Below are positions 1-6,008 of a stretch of DNA of 19,488 nt, one piece after another. Below the pieces are notes generated by a model. The model was not told the origin of the DNA and did not search any database. It saw nothing but the letters and a program-made list of their open reading frames with translations. Source of the stretch: Ruminococcus sp. UBA3286 (GTDB taxonomy: Bacteria; Bacillota; Clostridia; Oscillospirales; Ruminococcaceae); NCBI GenBank assembly GCA_002362135.1, contig DETO01000072.1:1-19488 (forward strand), in the 5' to 3' direction. Both the position numbers and the translations under genes were made by a program. The stretch's first letter is position 1, and each line of letters begins with the position of its first letter.

Positions 1-1
1 T

Positions 2-487
2 TTATGCGGCTTTATGGGCTGCGGTAAAACCACTGTCGGCAAACTTGCCGCAAAAAAATTAGGATGCAGCTTTTACGACTCCGACGAGCTTATCGTTGAA
101 AATCAGCAAATGTCTATCCCCGATATTTTCGCTCAGAAAGGCGAACCCTATTTTCGCGCCGTCGAAGCTGATACGATAAGATCGCTCTGCGGCAAAACTG
201 CCGTTGTTGCCTGCGGAGGAGGAGCAATGCTCAATCCCGATTCCGCAAAGGCTGCCGCCGAGTCGGGCGCGGTCATCTTCCTCGACGTGGATTTCGAGAC
301 CTGCTACAGCCGTATCTGCGGCGACAGCAACCGCCCTATAGCCGCTTCCTCAACTAAAGAAGAACTTTTACAGCGATTCAATACGCGCCGTGAAATTTAC
401 ATGAAACACGCAAATATCTGCATAAACAGCAGCGGCAGCCCCATTGAGACCGTGGAGCTTATCGCCGACGCCGTAAAAAGGATATAG
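2..487 (+). CDS. aroK: Shikimate kinase, 5' end cut off by the window edge
   Basis: Shikimate kinase phosphorylates shikimate to shikimate 3-phosphate with ATP, in the cytosolic chorismate pathway. The reading frame is open to the left edge, and the residues before the first visible ATG (LCGF, then MGCGKTT) belong to the Walker A loop GFMGCGKT. The ATG at 14 is therefore internal and the true start lies upstream of the window. Visible family motifs are the DSD shikimate-binding motif (FYDSDELI), the glycine triplet CGGGA, SNRPIA in the lid region, and the RREIYMKHA helix near the C-terminus. The visible length of about 160 residues means only a few N-terminal residues are missing. The stop codon directly abuts the GTG of the next gene, which suggests co-transcription. 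aroK is the usual symbol; some genomes call it aroL. Confidence 0.93.
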   Translation, partial: LCGFMGCGKTTVGKLAAKKLGCSFYDSDELIVENQQMSIPDIFAQKGEPYFRAVEADTIRSLCGKTAVVACGGGAMLNPDSAKAAAESGAVIFLDVDFETCYSRICGDSNRPIAASSTKEELLQRFNTRREIYMKHANICINSSGSPIETVELIADAVKRI

Positions 488-1675
488 GTGAAAAAAATGC
501 TTATTTACAACGTTAAACTAATAACCATGGACAGCGAAACAGGCGTTATCGAAAACGGCTGGCTTGAGACCGACGGCAGTCTGATAAAGGCTGTAGGCAG
601 CGGAATTCCCGACGAAATCCCCGAAGGAAGTCTCGACGGCTGCGGCGGAACTCTCCTCCCCGGCTTCATCGACGCTCATACTCATCTGGGAATAATCGAG
701 GACGGCGTTGATTTTGAGGGCGACGACTGCAACGAATCAACCGACCCGTTCACTCCGCAGATGCGCGCTATAGACGGCATAAATCCTTTCGACCGCTGTT
801 TTGAAGAAGCCCGTATGCGCGGTATCACGGCTGCGGCTTCATGTCCGGGAAGCGCAAACGCCTGCGGCGGAGAAATATGCGCCGTGAAAACTTACGGCAG
901 GCGAATCGATTCTATGCTCATCAAAAACTGCGGAATCAAATTTGCGCTGGGCGAAAATCCAAAGCGCGTATATAACGATAAGGGCGAAACTCCGATAACG
1001 CGAATGGCGACGGCTGCGATAATCCGCGAGGGATTGTATAAATCCCGAAGATATGCCCATGATATGGATATTTATTACTCCGACAACGAAAATTACGAAC
1101 CGCCTGAATACGATATCAAATGCGAAGCGTTAATGCCGCTTCTCGATCGCAAGCAGAAGGCGTTTTTCCATTGCCACCGCGCGGACGATATATGCACGGC
1201 AATGCGTATTGCCAAGGAATTTTCCCTTGAACTCGTCATTATACACGGCACGGAGGGCTATAAGATCGCCGATATTCTTGCGGAAGAGGAAGTCCCCGTT
1301 ATATGCGGCCCTGTTATATGCGATCGCTGCAAGCCCGAAATGCGCGGTCTTGACCTGAAAAATACTGCGATCCTTGCGAAAAACGGCGTAAAGACCGCTA
1401 TATGCACAGATCATACCGTTATCCCTATCCAATATCTGCCGATATCCGCGCTTGCTGCCGTCAAAGGCGGTCTCGGCGAAGACGAGGCTCTGCGCAGTCT
1501 TACCGCCGCTCCTGCGGAAATTCTCGGCATCGACGACCGCGTGGGAAGCCTTACCGCAGGCAAGGACGCGGATATCCAGCTTTACGCCGCCGGAGTTTCA
1601 CCGCTGGAACTTATGTCAGAACCGCAGTTTGTAATGATTGACGGCGTTGTAGTTAAAAGGGAGGAGATAAAATGA
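488..1675 (+). CDS. Amidohydrolase-superfamily metal-dependent hydrolase
   Basis: This is a 395-residue cytosolic hydrolase of the amidohydrolase superfamily, of the kind often labelled imidazolonepropionase-like. Metal-site residues of the TIM barrel are in the expected order: HTH at 64-66 after the LPGFIDAH segment, an acidic residue in GENPKR (E156), HCH at 228-230, H253 in IIHGTEG, and D308 in CTDHT. The C-terminal AGKDADIQLY segment returns to the small beta-sandwich domain formed with the N-terminus. The substrate cannot be told from sequence; candidates are cyclic amides or dipeptide-like compounds. The GTG start at 488 follows the kinase stop with no gap and has AAAAAGG six bases upstream. 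An ATG three codons later (497), with AGGTG ahead of it, is an alternative. The next gene overlaps its stop, so the three genes look like one operon. Confidence 0.88.
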   Translation: MKKMLIYNVKLITMDSETGVIENGWLETDGSLIKAVGSGIPDEIPEGSLDGCGGTLLPGFIDAHTHLGIIEDGVDFEGDDCNESTDPFTPQMRAIDGINPFDRCFEEARMRGITAAASCPGSANACGGEICAVKTYGRRIDSMLIKNCGIKFALGENPKRVYNDKGETPITRMATAAIIREGLYKSRRYAHDMDIYYSDNENYEPPEYDIKCEALMPLLDRKQKAFFHCHRADDICTAMRIAKEFSLELVIIHGTEGYKIADILAEEEVPVICGPVICDRCKPEMRGLDLKNTAILAKNGVKTAICTDHTVIPIQYLPISALAAVKGGLGEDEALRSLTAAPAEILGIDDRVGSLTAGKDADIQLYAAGVSPLELMSEPQFVMIDGVVVKREEIK

Positions 1676-2535
1676 AATTTATCCCTGCAATAGCGGCGGC
1701 TGCCGTGATAATGACAGCCGTTCCCATTCATTCTGCCGCTGCGGAAGCCGATACCCGTCAATTGACCGTAGACGGCGTGGAATACACATTCACCGTTGAT
1801 AACGACGGAGTTTCGGCAGTTATAACCCACGGAGAACCGGGCGAAAACGTTACCGAAATAAATATTCCCGATACCCTTGACGGCTGTACGGTTACGGGGA
1901 TAGCTAATTTTGCTTTTCAGGGTTCAGTCCATGCGGAATCGATAATCATTCCCGACAGCGTTAATTTCATAGGCACGGGCGCATTTATGAGCTGCACTTC
2001 TCTCAATGAAGTCGTCGTGGGCGAGGGAATTACCGTTATCCCTGCCGATTGCTTTTTCTCATGCCCTGCTCTGGAAAGCGTAACGCTGCCGAGCAGTCTT
2101 GAAACTATCGGCTACGAAGCTTTCTTCTGCTGTCCAAATGCGGATATCGATATTCCCGAAAACGTAAGCAATATCAGCGAAAATGCCCTCGGAATGCAGG
2201 CTGACCCTCATTCGGGAACGGAAATTCCCGTTTACGGATTCCTCATCAAGGGAAAAAAAAGCAGCGCCGCCCAGAAATACGCTGTCGAAAACGGTATAGA
2301 TTTTATCGATATGACCGATTTTGAAGAGGGCGACGTTGACGGCGACGGTACTGTCACAACTTATGACTCCTCCATAACTCTCTCGGAATATGCCCGCGCA
2401 TCTACGGGCGCGCCGCTTACTTTTACCAAAAAGCAGCGGATAGTTGCCGATATGAATAACAATAATATAATCGAACCTGCCGACGCCTCGCAGATACTTT
2501 CGAAATATGCTTATCTCTCGACGCTGCCATACTAA
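1672..2535 (+). CDS. Secreted BspA-type leucine-rich-repeat protein with C-terminal dockerin
   Basis: A 287-residue exported protein. Residues 1-24 form a Sec signal peptide (MKFIPAIAAAAVIMTAV, cleavage near SAAAEA). Residues about 65-175 hold BspA-type leucine-rich repeats, seen as recurring IPDTLDGCTVTGIANFAF, IPDSVNFIGTGAFMSCTSL and LPSSLETIGYEAFFCCP units. Residues 220-282 form a dockerin: two EF-hand-like calcium loops, D221-V-D-G-D-G...D232 and D260-M-N-N-N-N...D271, each followed by a helix with a similar ITLSEYAR / QILSKYAY pattern. The protein is therefore expected on the cell surface or in the cellulosome, perhaps in binding rather than catalysis. The start codon overlaps the stop of the amidohydrolase (ATGA), with GGGAGGAG just upstream. 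Its dockerin differs clearly from those of the three hydrolases in this window. The ligand is unknown. Confidence 0.87.
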   Translation: MKFIPAIAAAAVIMTAVPIHSAAAEADTRQLTVDGVEYTFTVDNDGVSAVITHGEPGENVTEINIPDTLDGCTVTGIANFAFQGSVHAESIIIPDSVNFIGTGAFMSCTSLNEVVVGEGITVIPADCFFSCPALESVTLPSSLETIGYEAFFCCPNADIDIPENVSNISENALGMQADPHSGTEIPVYGFLIKGKKSSAAQKYAVENGIDFIDMTDFEEGDVDGDGTVTTYDSSITLSEYARASTGAPLTFTKKQRIVADMNNNNIIEPADASQILSKYAYLSTLPY

Positions 2536-2575
2536 ACGCAATTTTCAGTTTCATTTAGTATAGAATGTCTTTTTT
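2529..2575 (+). terminator. Possible weak terminator after the LRR-dockerin gene
   Basis: An exact 8-bp inverted repeat, ATACTAAA (2529-2536) and TTTAGTAT (2554-2561), spans the stop codon and is followed eight bases later by a run of six T. The stem is AT-rich and the 17-base loop is long, so it would be a weak terminator at best. Confidence 0.3.
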
Positions 2576-2634
2576 CGACAAAATGAGCAGGTTTTGCACA
2601 CTTATTTTCTATATTCGTTTTTACCGTTCATCTA

Positions 2635-2690
2635 TTGACATATCGCTGAAAAATTGGTATGATTAAAGGTAATATAATTGATAAGGAGGA
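2635..2690 (+). promoter_or_regulatory. guaB promoter and ribosome binding site
   Basis: A perfect -35 box TTGACA (2635-2640) is followed by a 17-base spacer and TATGAT (2658-2663), a sigma-A promoter. AAGGAGGA (2683-2690) lies seven bases before the ATG at 2698. Transcription should start near 2670, which leaves a leader of only about 28 bases with no room for a riboswitch. Bases 2576-2634 show no other structure that I can recognise. Confidence 0.9.
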
Positions 2691-2697
2691 TTTATTT

Positions 2698-4170
2698 ATG
2701 CTTACCGACATGAACAGCAAATTTCAGAAAGAGGGACTTACATTCGACGACGTCCTGCTGATTCCCGCCAAATCAGATGTTACGCCCAATATGATCAAAC
2801 TCGGCACAAAGCTCACAAAGACGATCACACTCAATACCCCGATCATGACAGCCGCTATGGATACGGTCACGGATTCACGCATGGCTATCGCTATCGCCCG
2901 TGAAGGCGGTATTGGTATCATTCACAAAAATATGACGATCGAACAGCAGGCTGAAGAGGTCGACAAGGTCAAGCGTTCCGAAAACGGCGTTATCGTTGAT
3001 CCTTTCTCTCTCACAGAGGACAGACTGGTTGCCGACGCGGACGAGCTTATGGGCAAATACCGCATATCAGGCGTTCCGATAGTTGACGCCAACGGCAAGC
3101 TGACGGGTATCATCACTAACCGCGATATGCGCTTCCTTACCGATTTCAACGAAAAGATCTCAAACGTTATGACGAAAGATAACCTGATAACGGCTCCCGT
3201 AGGCACTACTTTAGAGCAGGCTCAGGAGATCCTTCGCTCCCACAAGATCGAAAAGCTGCCTATCGTTGACAGCGAGGGTTATCTCAAGGGACTTATCACC
3301 ATTAAGGATATCGAAAAATCCGTACAATATCCGAATTCCGCGCGCGACGCTCAGGGCAGACTTCTCTGCGGTGCGGCTATCGGCGTTACGGCTAATGTTC
3401 TCGATCGCGCAAAGGCTCTTATCGAAGCTCAGGCGGACGTTCTCGTACTCGATTCCGCTCACGGTCACAGCGCGAATATCCTTAAATGCCTCAGCATGGT
3501 CAAGGAGGCTTTCCCCGATACTCCCGTTATCGCCGGAAACATCGCTACCGCCGAAGCTGCCGAAGATCTTATCAAGGCAGGCGCGGACTGCGTAAAGGTA
3601 GGTATCGGCCCCGGTTCTATCTGCACCACAAGAGTTGTCGCAGGTATCGGAGTTCCGCAGATAACGGCAGTTTACGACGTTGCCTGCGTTGCCCAGAAAT
3701 ACGGAATCCCCGTTATCGCTGACGGCGGCATCAAATATTCAGGCGATATCGTAAAGGCTCTTGCGGCAGGCGCAAACGTTGTAATGCTCGGTTCTCTCCT
3801 TGCCGGCTGCGCGGAAGCTCCCGGTGAAACTGAAATTTATCAGGGACGTCAGTTCAAGGTTTACCGCGGTATGGGAAGTCTCGGCGCAATGGCTAACGGC
3901 TCGACCGACAGATATTTCCAGGAAGGCGCGAAAAAGCTCGTTCCCGAAGGAGTTGAAGGACGCGTTCCGTTTAAAGGCCCTCTTGCCGATACTATCTTCC
4001 AGCTTATCGGAGGAATCCGTTCGGGTATGGGTTACTGCGGCTGCGTAGATATCCCGACGCTTCATGAAAAGGCGCAGTTTGTACGCATAACAGGCGCAGG
4101 CTTAAAGGAAAGCCATCCGCACGATATTTATATCACCAAAGAAGCTCCCAATTACTCGGCAGGAATCTGA
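2698..4170 (+). CDS. guaB: Inosine-5'-monophosphate dehydrogenase
   Basis: IMP dehydrogenase oxidises IMP to XMP with NAD+, the committed step of GMP synthesis in the cytosol. The 490-residue protein has the full family architecture: an N-terminal barrel segment (GLTFDDVLLIPA), two CBS domains at about residues 97-210 (GVPIVDANGKLTGIITNRD and LPIVDSEGYLKGLITIKD), and the catalytic loop GPGSICTTR with Cys309. These are followed by the phosphate-binding DGGIKYSGD, the GSTDRYF flap arginine, and VEGRVPFKG. The start at 2698 is fixed by AAGGAGGA seven bases upstream. An in-frame ATG at 2659 lies inside the -10 box of the promoter and cannot be the start. It is a single-gene transcription unit with its own promoter and terminator. 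Confidence 0.97.
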   Translation: MLTDMNSKFQKEGLTFDDVLLIPAKSDVTPNMIKLGTKLTKTITLNTPIMTAAMDTVTDSRMAIAIAREGGIGIIHKNMTIEQQAEEVDKVKRSENGVIVDPFSLTEDRLVADADELMGKYRISGVPIVDANGKLTGIITNRDMRFLTDFNEKISNVMTKDNLITAPVGTTLEQAQEILRSHKIEKLPIVDSEGYLKGLITIKDIEKSVQYPNSARDAQGRLLCGAAIGVTANVLDRAKALIEAQADVLVLDSAHGHSANILKCLSMVKEAFPDTPVIAGNIATAEAAEDLIKAGADCVKVGIGPGSICTTRVVAGIGVPQITAVYDVACVAQKYGIPVIADGGIKYSGDIVKALAAGANVVMLGSLLAGCAEAPGETEIYQGRQFKVYRGMGSLGAMANGSTDRYFQEGAKKLVPEGVEGRVPFKGPLADTIFQLIGGIRSGMGYCGCVDIPTLHEKAQFVRITGAGLKESHPHDIYITKEAPNYSAGI

Positions 4171-4191
4171 ACGTGAATCACATAAAAATTC

Positions 4192-4224
4192 AAGGCATAC
4201 CGGAAATCCCGGTATGCCTTTTTT
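4192..4224 (+). terminator. Strong rho-independent terminator after guaB
   Basis: A perfect 12-bp stem, AAGGCATACCGG (4192-4203) and CCGGTATGCCTT (4209-4220), with a five-base loop, runs into six T. It lies between two convergent genes, so on the other strand it may also help end the lipoprotein transcript, although the T-run there is interrupted. Confidence 0.93.
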
Positions 4225-4229
4225 GCTGC

Positions 4230-4943
4230 CTATATTATATAAACCTGTCCGTCTATTGTGTATAAGCAAAGGTATGGAATGTTTACATGATCTGTAAGCT
4301 GATAGCTGTTTCCGTCCTGCTTATACGTTGAATAACCGCCGATCTCGACGACTTTTCTTGACGTCACCTTGTCCAGTATATCCGCGCCCGAAACTTTTGC
4401 AAGCGCGCTGTCGCACGTATTAAAATAGTTCGACGCCTCTTCATTGCTGCCAAGAATACAGTCGGATATGTCGATATAATCTATCTCAAATCCCTCGCCC
4501 AGTGCCTCTTCAATGCCGCTGAAAAAGTAATCAACATAATCATCTTCGCCGTCATAACCCTTATTCTTCGTAACTTCCGCAAGATATCCCGGATAATAAA
4601 GGCTTTTCAGCATTTCGCCGTCTTTGTCGTTTATAGATTTCACATAATCATGTATCTTATATATCTCGCTGTAATCGGGATTTTCTTCATCTCCAACAAA
4701 AAAACGCTTGTCAAAGGCTATCCTGATCTTGATTTTTTCATCTTCCGCATTTGAAAGCTCAACTATTGTCGAGCCGTACGGAAAATCAGCTTCATCTACA
4801 TCGCCGCTGCCGCCCTCAATACCTGCTCCGACCATATTTTTCCCGTCTGAAGAATTTCCGCCGCCGTCTCCGCAGCCTACCATTGCCGTTGCCATTATTA
4901 TCGCCGATAATGCAGCCGCGGTTGCAGAAAAATAACTTTTCAT
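4230..4943 (-). CDS. Putative lipoprotein of unknown function (downstream member of pair)
   Basis: A 237-residue protein with a lipoprotein signal peptide: K2, a hydrophobic stretch at 6-20, then the lipobox MVGC with Cys24. A Gly/Ser/Asp-rich tether follows (GDGGGNSSDGK). The rest is acidic and soluble with no further membrane segments, so it should be anchored to the outer face of the membrane. Residues about 90-175 (IYKIHDYVKSINDKDGEMLKS onward) resemble the layout of the upstream lipoprotein: a short helix with a 'NDKD' turn, a Tyr-rich region, and a C-terminal strand ending in YLCLYTIDGQVYII. This suggests distant paralogues, possibly an NTF2-like fold. I do not recognise the family. AGGAG lies ten bases before the ATG. 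It is 13 bases downstream of the other lipoprotein gene and is probably co-transcribed with it. Confidence 0.8.
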   Translation of the reverse strand: MKSYFSATAAALSAIIMATAMVGCGDGGGNSSDGKNMVGAGIEGGSGDVDEADFPYGSTIVELSNAEDEKIKIRIAFDKRFFVGDEENPDYSEIYKIHDYVKSINDKDGEMLKSLYYPGYLAEVTKNKGYDGEDDYVDYFFSGIEEALGEGFEIDYIDISDCILGSNEEASNYFNTCDSALAKVSGADILDKVTSRKVVEIGGYSTYKQDGNSYQLTDHVNIPYLCLYTIDGQVYII

Positions 4944-4956
4944 TTTTATTCAGCTC

Positions 4957-5685
4957 CTATCCGAATGTATAATACTTTCCGTCCTTTTCAGCGAAAACAA
5001 TATCAACTCCGCTGATTATGCGGTGTTCCTCTCCGTCTTCGCCCTCGGCAATGATATAAAACGTCAGATATTTTATATCATCAGCCTGTTCTTTAATATA
5101 TTCATAATAATCCATTTCAAAAATTCCGTCAAGATAGCTGAAAAATTCTTTCGTGCGATCTTCCACGGTCTCGCCCTCCGCAAGTTCGGGAGGATCGGCT
5201 TTGATGCGTGTTATGGTGAAATCTCCGCTGTATCCGTCGATCTCCGAAGCGTCGTATTCCCCTGTTATCTCGCACTTCATTGAATCCCTGATGTTGTCGC
5301 ATTGAATATTAAAGGAATTATCAAGCCCATAGCCGTAATCTTTCTGAAGATACTTCTCATAACGCTCGGCGTAATCAAAGGCAAGACTGTTTTTATACGC
5401 CTCGAAATCCTTATTCTGAAACGACATGAAGTAGTTTTCCAGCGCAAACATAAGTTCATCGGGAACTTGCTCGCCGTCGTAGTAAAATTTCGTGCCTTTT
5501 TCGCTGACGCGATAACTGCCGAGTTCATATTCCTGACTGCCCTCTTCGGGAGTTATCATCTCCGTCAAGCCGTTTTCGCCAACAGAAAACGAACTGCCGT
5601 CCGAAGTATTTTTCTCATCCGAACACGCTGCAAAATTCAGCAGGCAAACTGCTGCGGCAATAATTGCCATAAATTTTCTTTTCAT
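4957..5685 (-). CDS. Putative lipoprotein of unknown function (upstream member of pair)
   Basis: A 242-residue protein starting MKRKFMAIIAAAVCLLNFAAC; Cys21 is the likely lipidated residue, though Phe at -3 of the lipobox is not ideal. A Ser/Asp/Glu-rich tether follows. The mature part is acidic, with ALENYFMSFQNKDFEAYKNSL (mature N-terminal half) and a C-terminal strand set ending in VDIVFAEKDGKYYTFG. That pattern is compatible with an NTF2-like fold, but I cannot assign a family. TAGGAGAAG lies at proper distance from the ATG at 5685. An in-frame ATG at 5706 lies at the -10 box of the promoter and would add MIRRRII ahead of the normal signal peptide, so I reject it. It is the first gene of a two-gene operon. 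Confidence 0.8.
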   Translation of the reverse strand: MKRKFMAIIAAAVCLLNFAACSDEKNTSDGSSFSVGENGLTEMITPEEGSQEYELGSYRVSEKGTKFYYDGEQVPDELMFALENYFMSFQNKDFEAYKNSLAFDYAERYEKYLQKDYGYGLDNSFNIQCDNIRDSMKCEITGEYDASEIDGYSGDFTITRIKADPPELAEGETVEDRTKEFFSYLDGIFEMDYYEYIKEQADDIKYLTFYIIAEGEDGEEHRIISGVDIVFAEKDGKYYTFG

Positions 5686-5701
5686 AATAATTCTTCTCCT
5701 A

Positions 5702-5738
5702 ATCATGTATTATAATTACATGATACAGCGTTTGTCTT
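5702..5738 (-). promoter_or_regulatory. Lipoprotein operon promoter with overlapping palindrome
   Basis: On the minus strand a TATAAT (5714-5709) is preceded by AAGACA at an 18-base spacing, a fair sigma-A promoter. The -10 box sits in the centre of an exact inverted repeat, ATCATGTA (5702-5709) and TACATGAT (5717-5724), separated by seven bases. Such a placement is what an operator for a dimeric repressor would look like; no regulator gene is nearby. Confidence 0.55.
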
Positions 5739-5823
5739 AATCTTACCTTAAATTTATAATCATATCATGATTTAACGATGAAATTTTTGAGTATATTTCA
5801 GTATTTTTTTGTGTTGGAGCATA

Positions 5824-5839
5824 TTAAGGAACTTTGTCC
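5824..5839. repeat. Degenerate copy of the neighbouring hairpin motif
   Basis: TTAAGGAACTTTGTCC resembles the left part of the hairpin at 5933-5955 (TTAAGGGACTATGTCC) with two substitutions, but lacks the complementary right end. Confidence 0.35.
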
Positions 5840-5881
5840 ACTATATCCCCAGTCTAAGACTTAGTCTCTATCGTTCCTGTA

Positions 5882-5920
5882 AATTGCATTCTGTACCCCT
5901 TGCGGGTACAGAATGCAATT
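5882..5920. repeat. Perfect 17-bp inverted repeat (hairpin 1)
   Basis: AATTGCATTCTGTACCC (5882-5898) and GGGTACAGAATGCAATT (5904-5920) are exact reverse complements around a five-base loop. There is no T-run on either side, so it is not a classical intrinsic terminator, though it could end or protect the typA transcript, which enters from the right. The gene-free stretch 5725-6008 holds only this hairpin, the two that follow, the degenerate copy at 5824, and probably upstream sequence of the lipoprotein promoter. Confidence 0.8.
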
Positions 5921-5932
5921 AATATTGGGATT

Positions 5933-5955
5933 CTTAAGGGACTATGTCCCTTAAG
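5933..5955. repeat. Inverted repeat (hairpin 2)
   Basis: CTTAAGGGAC (5933-5942) and GTCCCTTAAG (5946-5955) pair exactly around TAT. It shares its design and core with hairpin 3, which suggests one repeat family. Confidence 0.75.
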
Positions 5956-5964
5956 CAGGGGATT

Positions 5965-5989
5965 TTTAAGGGGACAGCGTCCCCTTAAA
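5965..5989. repeat. Inverted repeat (hairpin 3)
   Basis: TTTAAGGGGAC (5965-5975) and GTCCCCTTAAA (5979-5989) pair exactly around AGC. It begins about 20 bases after the typA stop in the direction of typA transcription. No T-run follows, so any role in termination or mRNA stability is inference. Confidence 0.75.
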
Positions 5990-6008
5990 TCATGCCGCAC
6001 AAGTAAAA

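Noticed and set aside
2059..2541. 160-codon minus-strand frame opposite the LRR-dockerin gene
   Set aside because: No recognisable domain or ribosome binding site, and it is antisense to a gene with signal peptide, repeats and dockerin.
2659..2697. Upstream in-frame ATG for guaB
   Set aside because: The ATG is inside the TATGAT -10 box of a perfect promoter, and AAGGAGGA sits before the ATG at 2698.
2530..2697. Possible purine riboswitch before guaB
   Set aside because: The promoter position leaves a leader of only about 28 bases, and no purine aptamer signature is visible.
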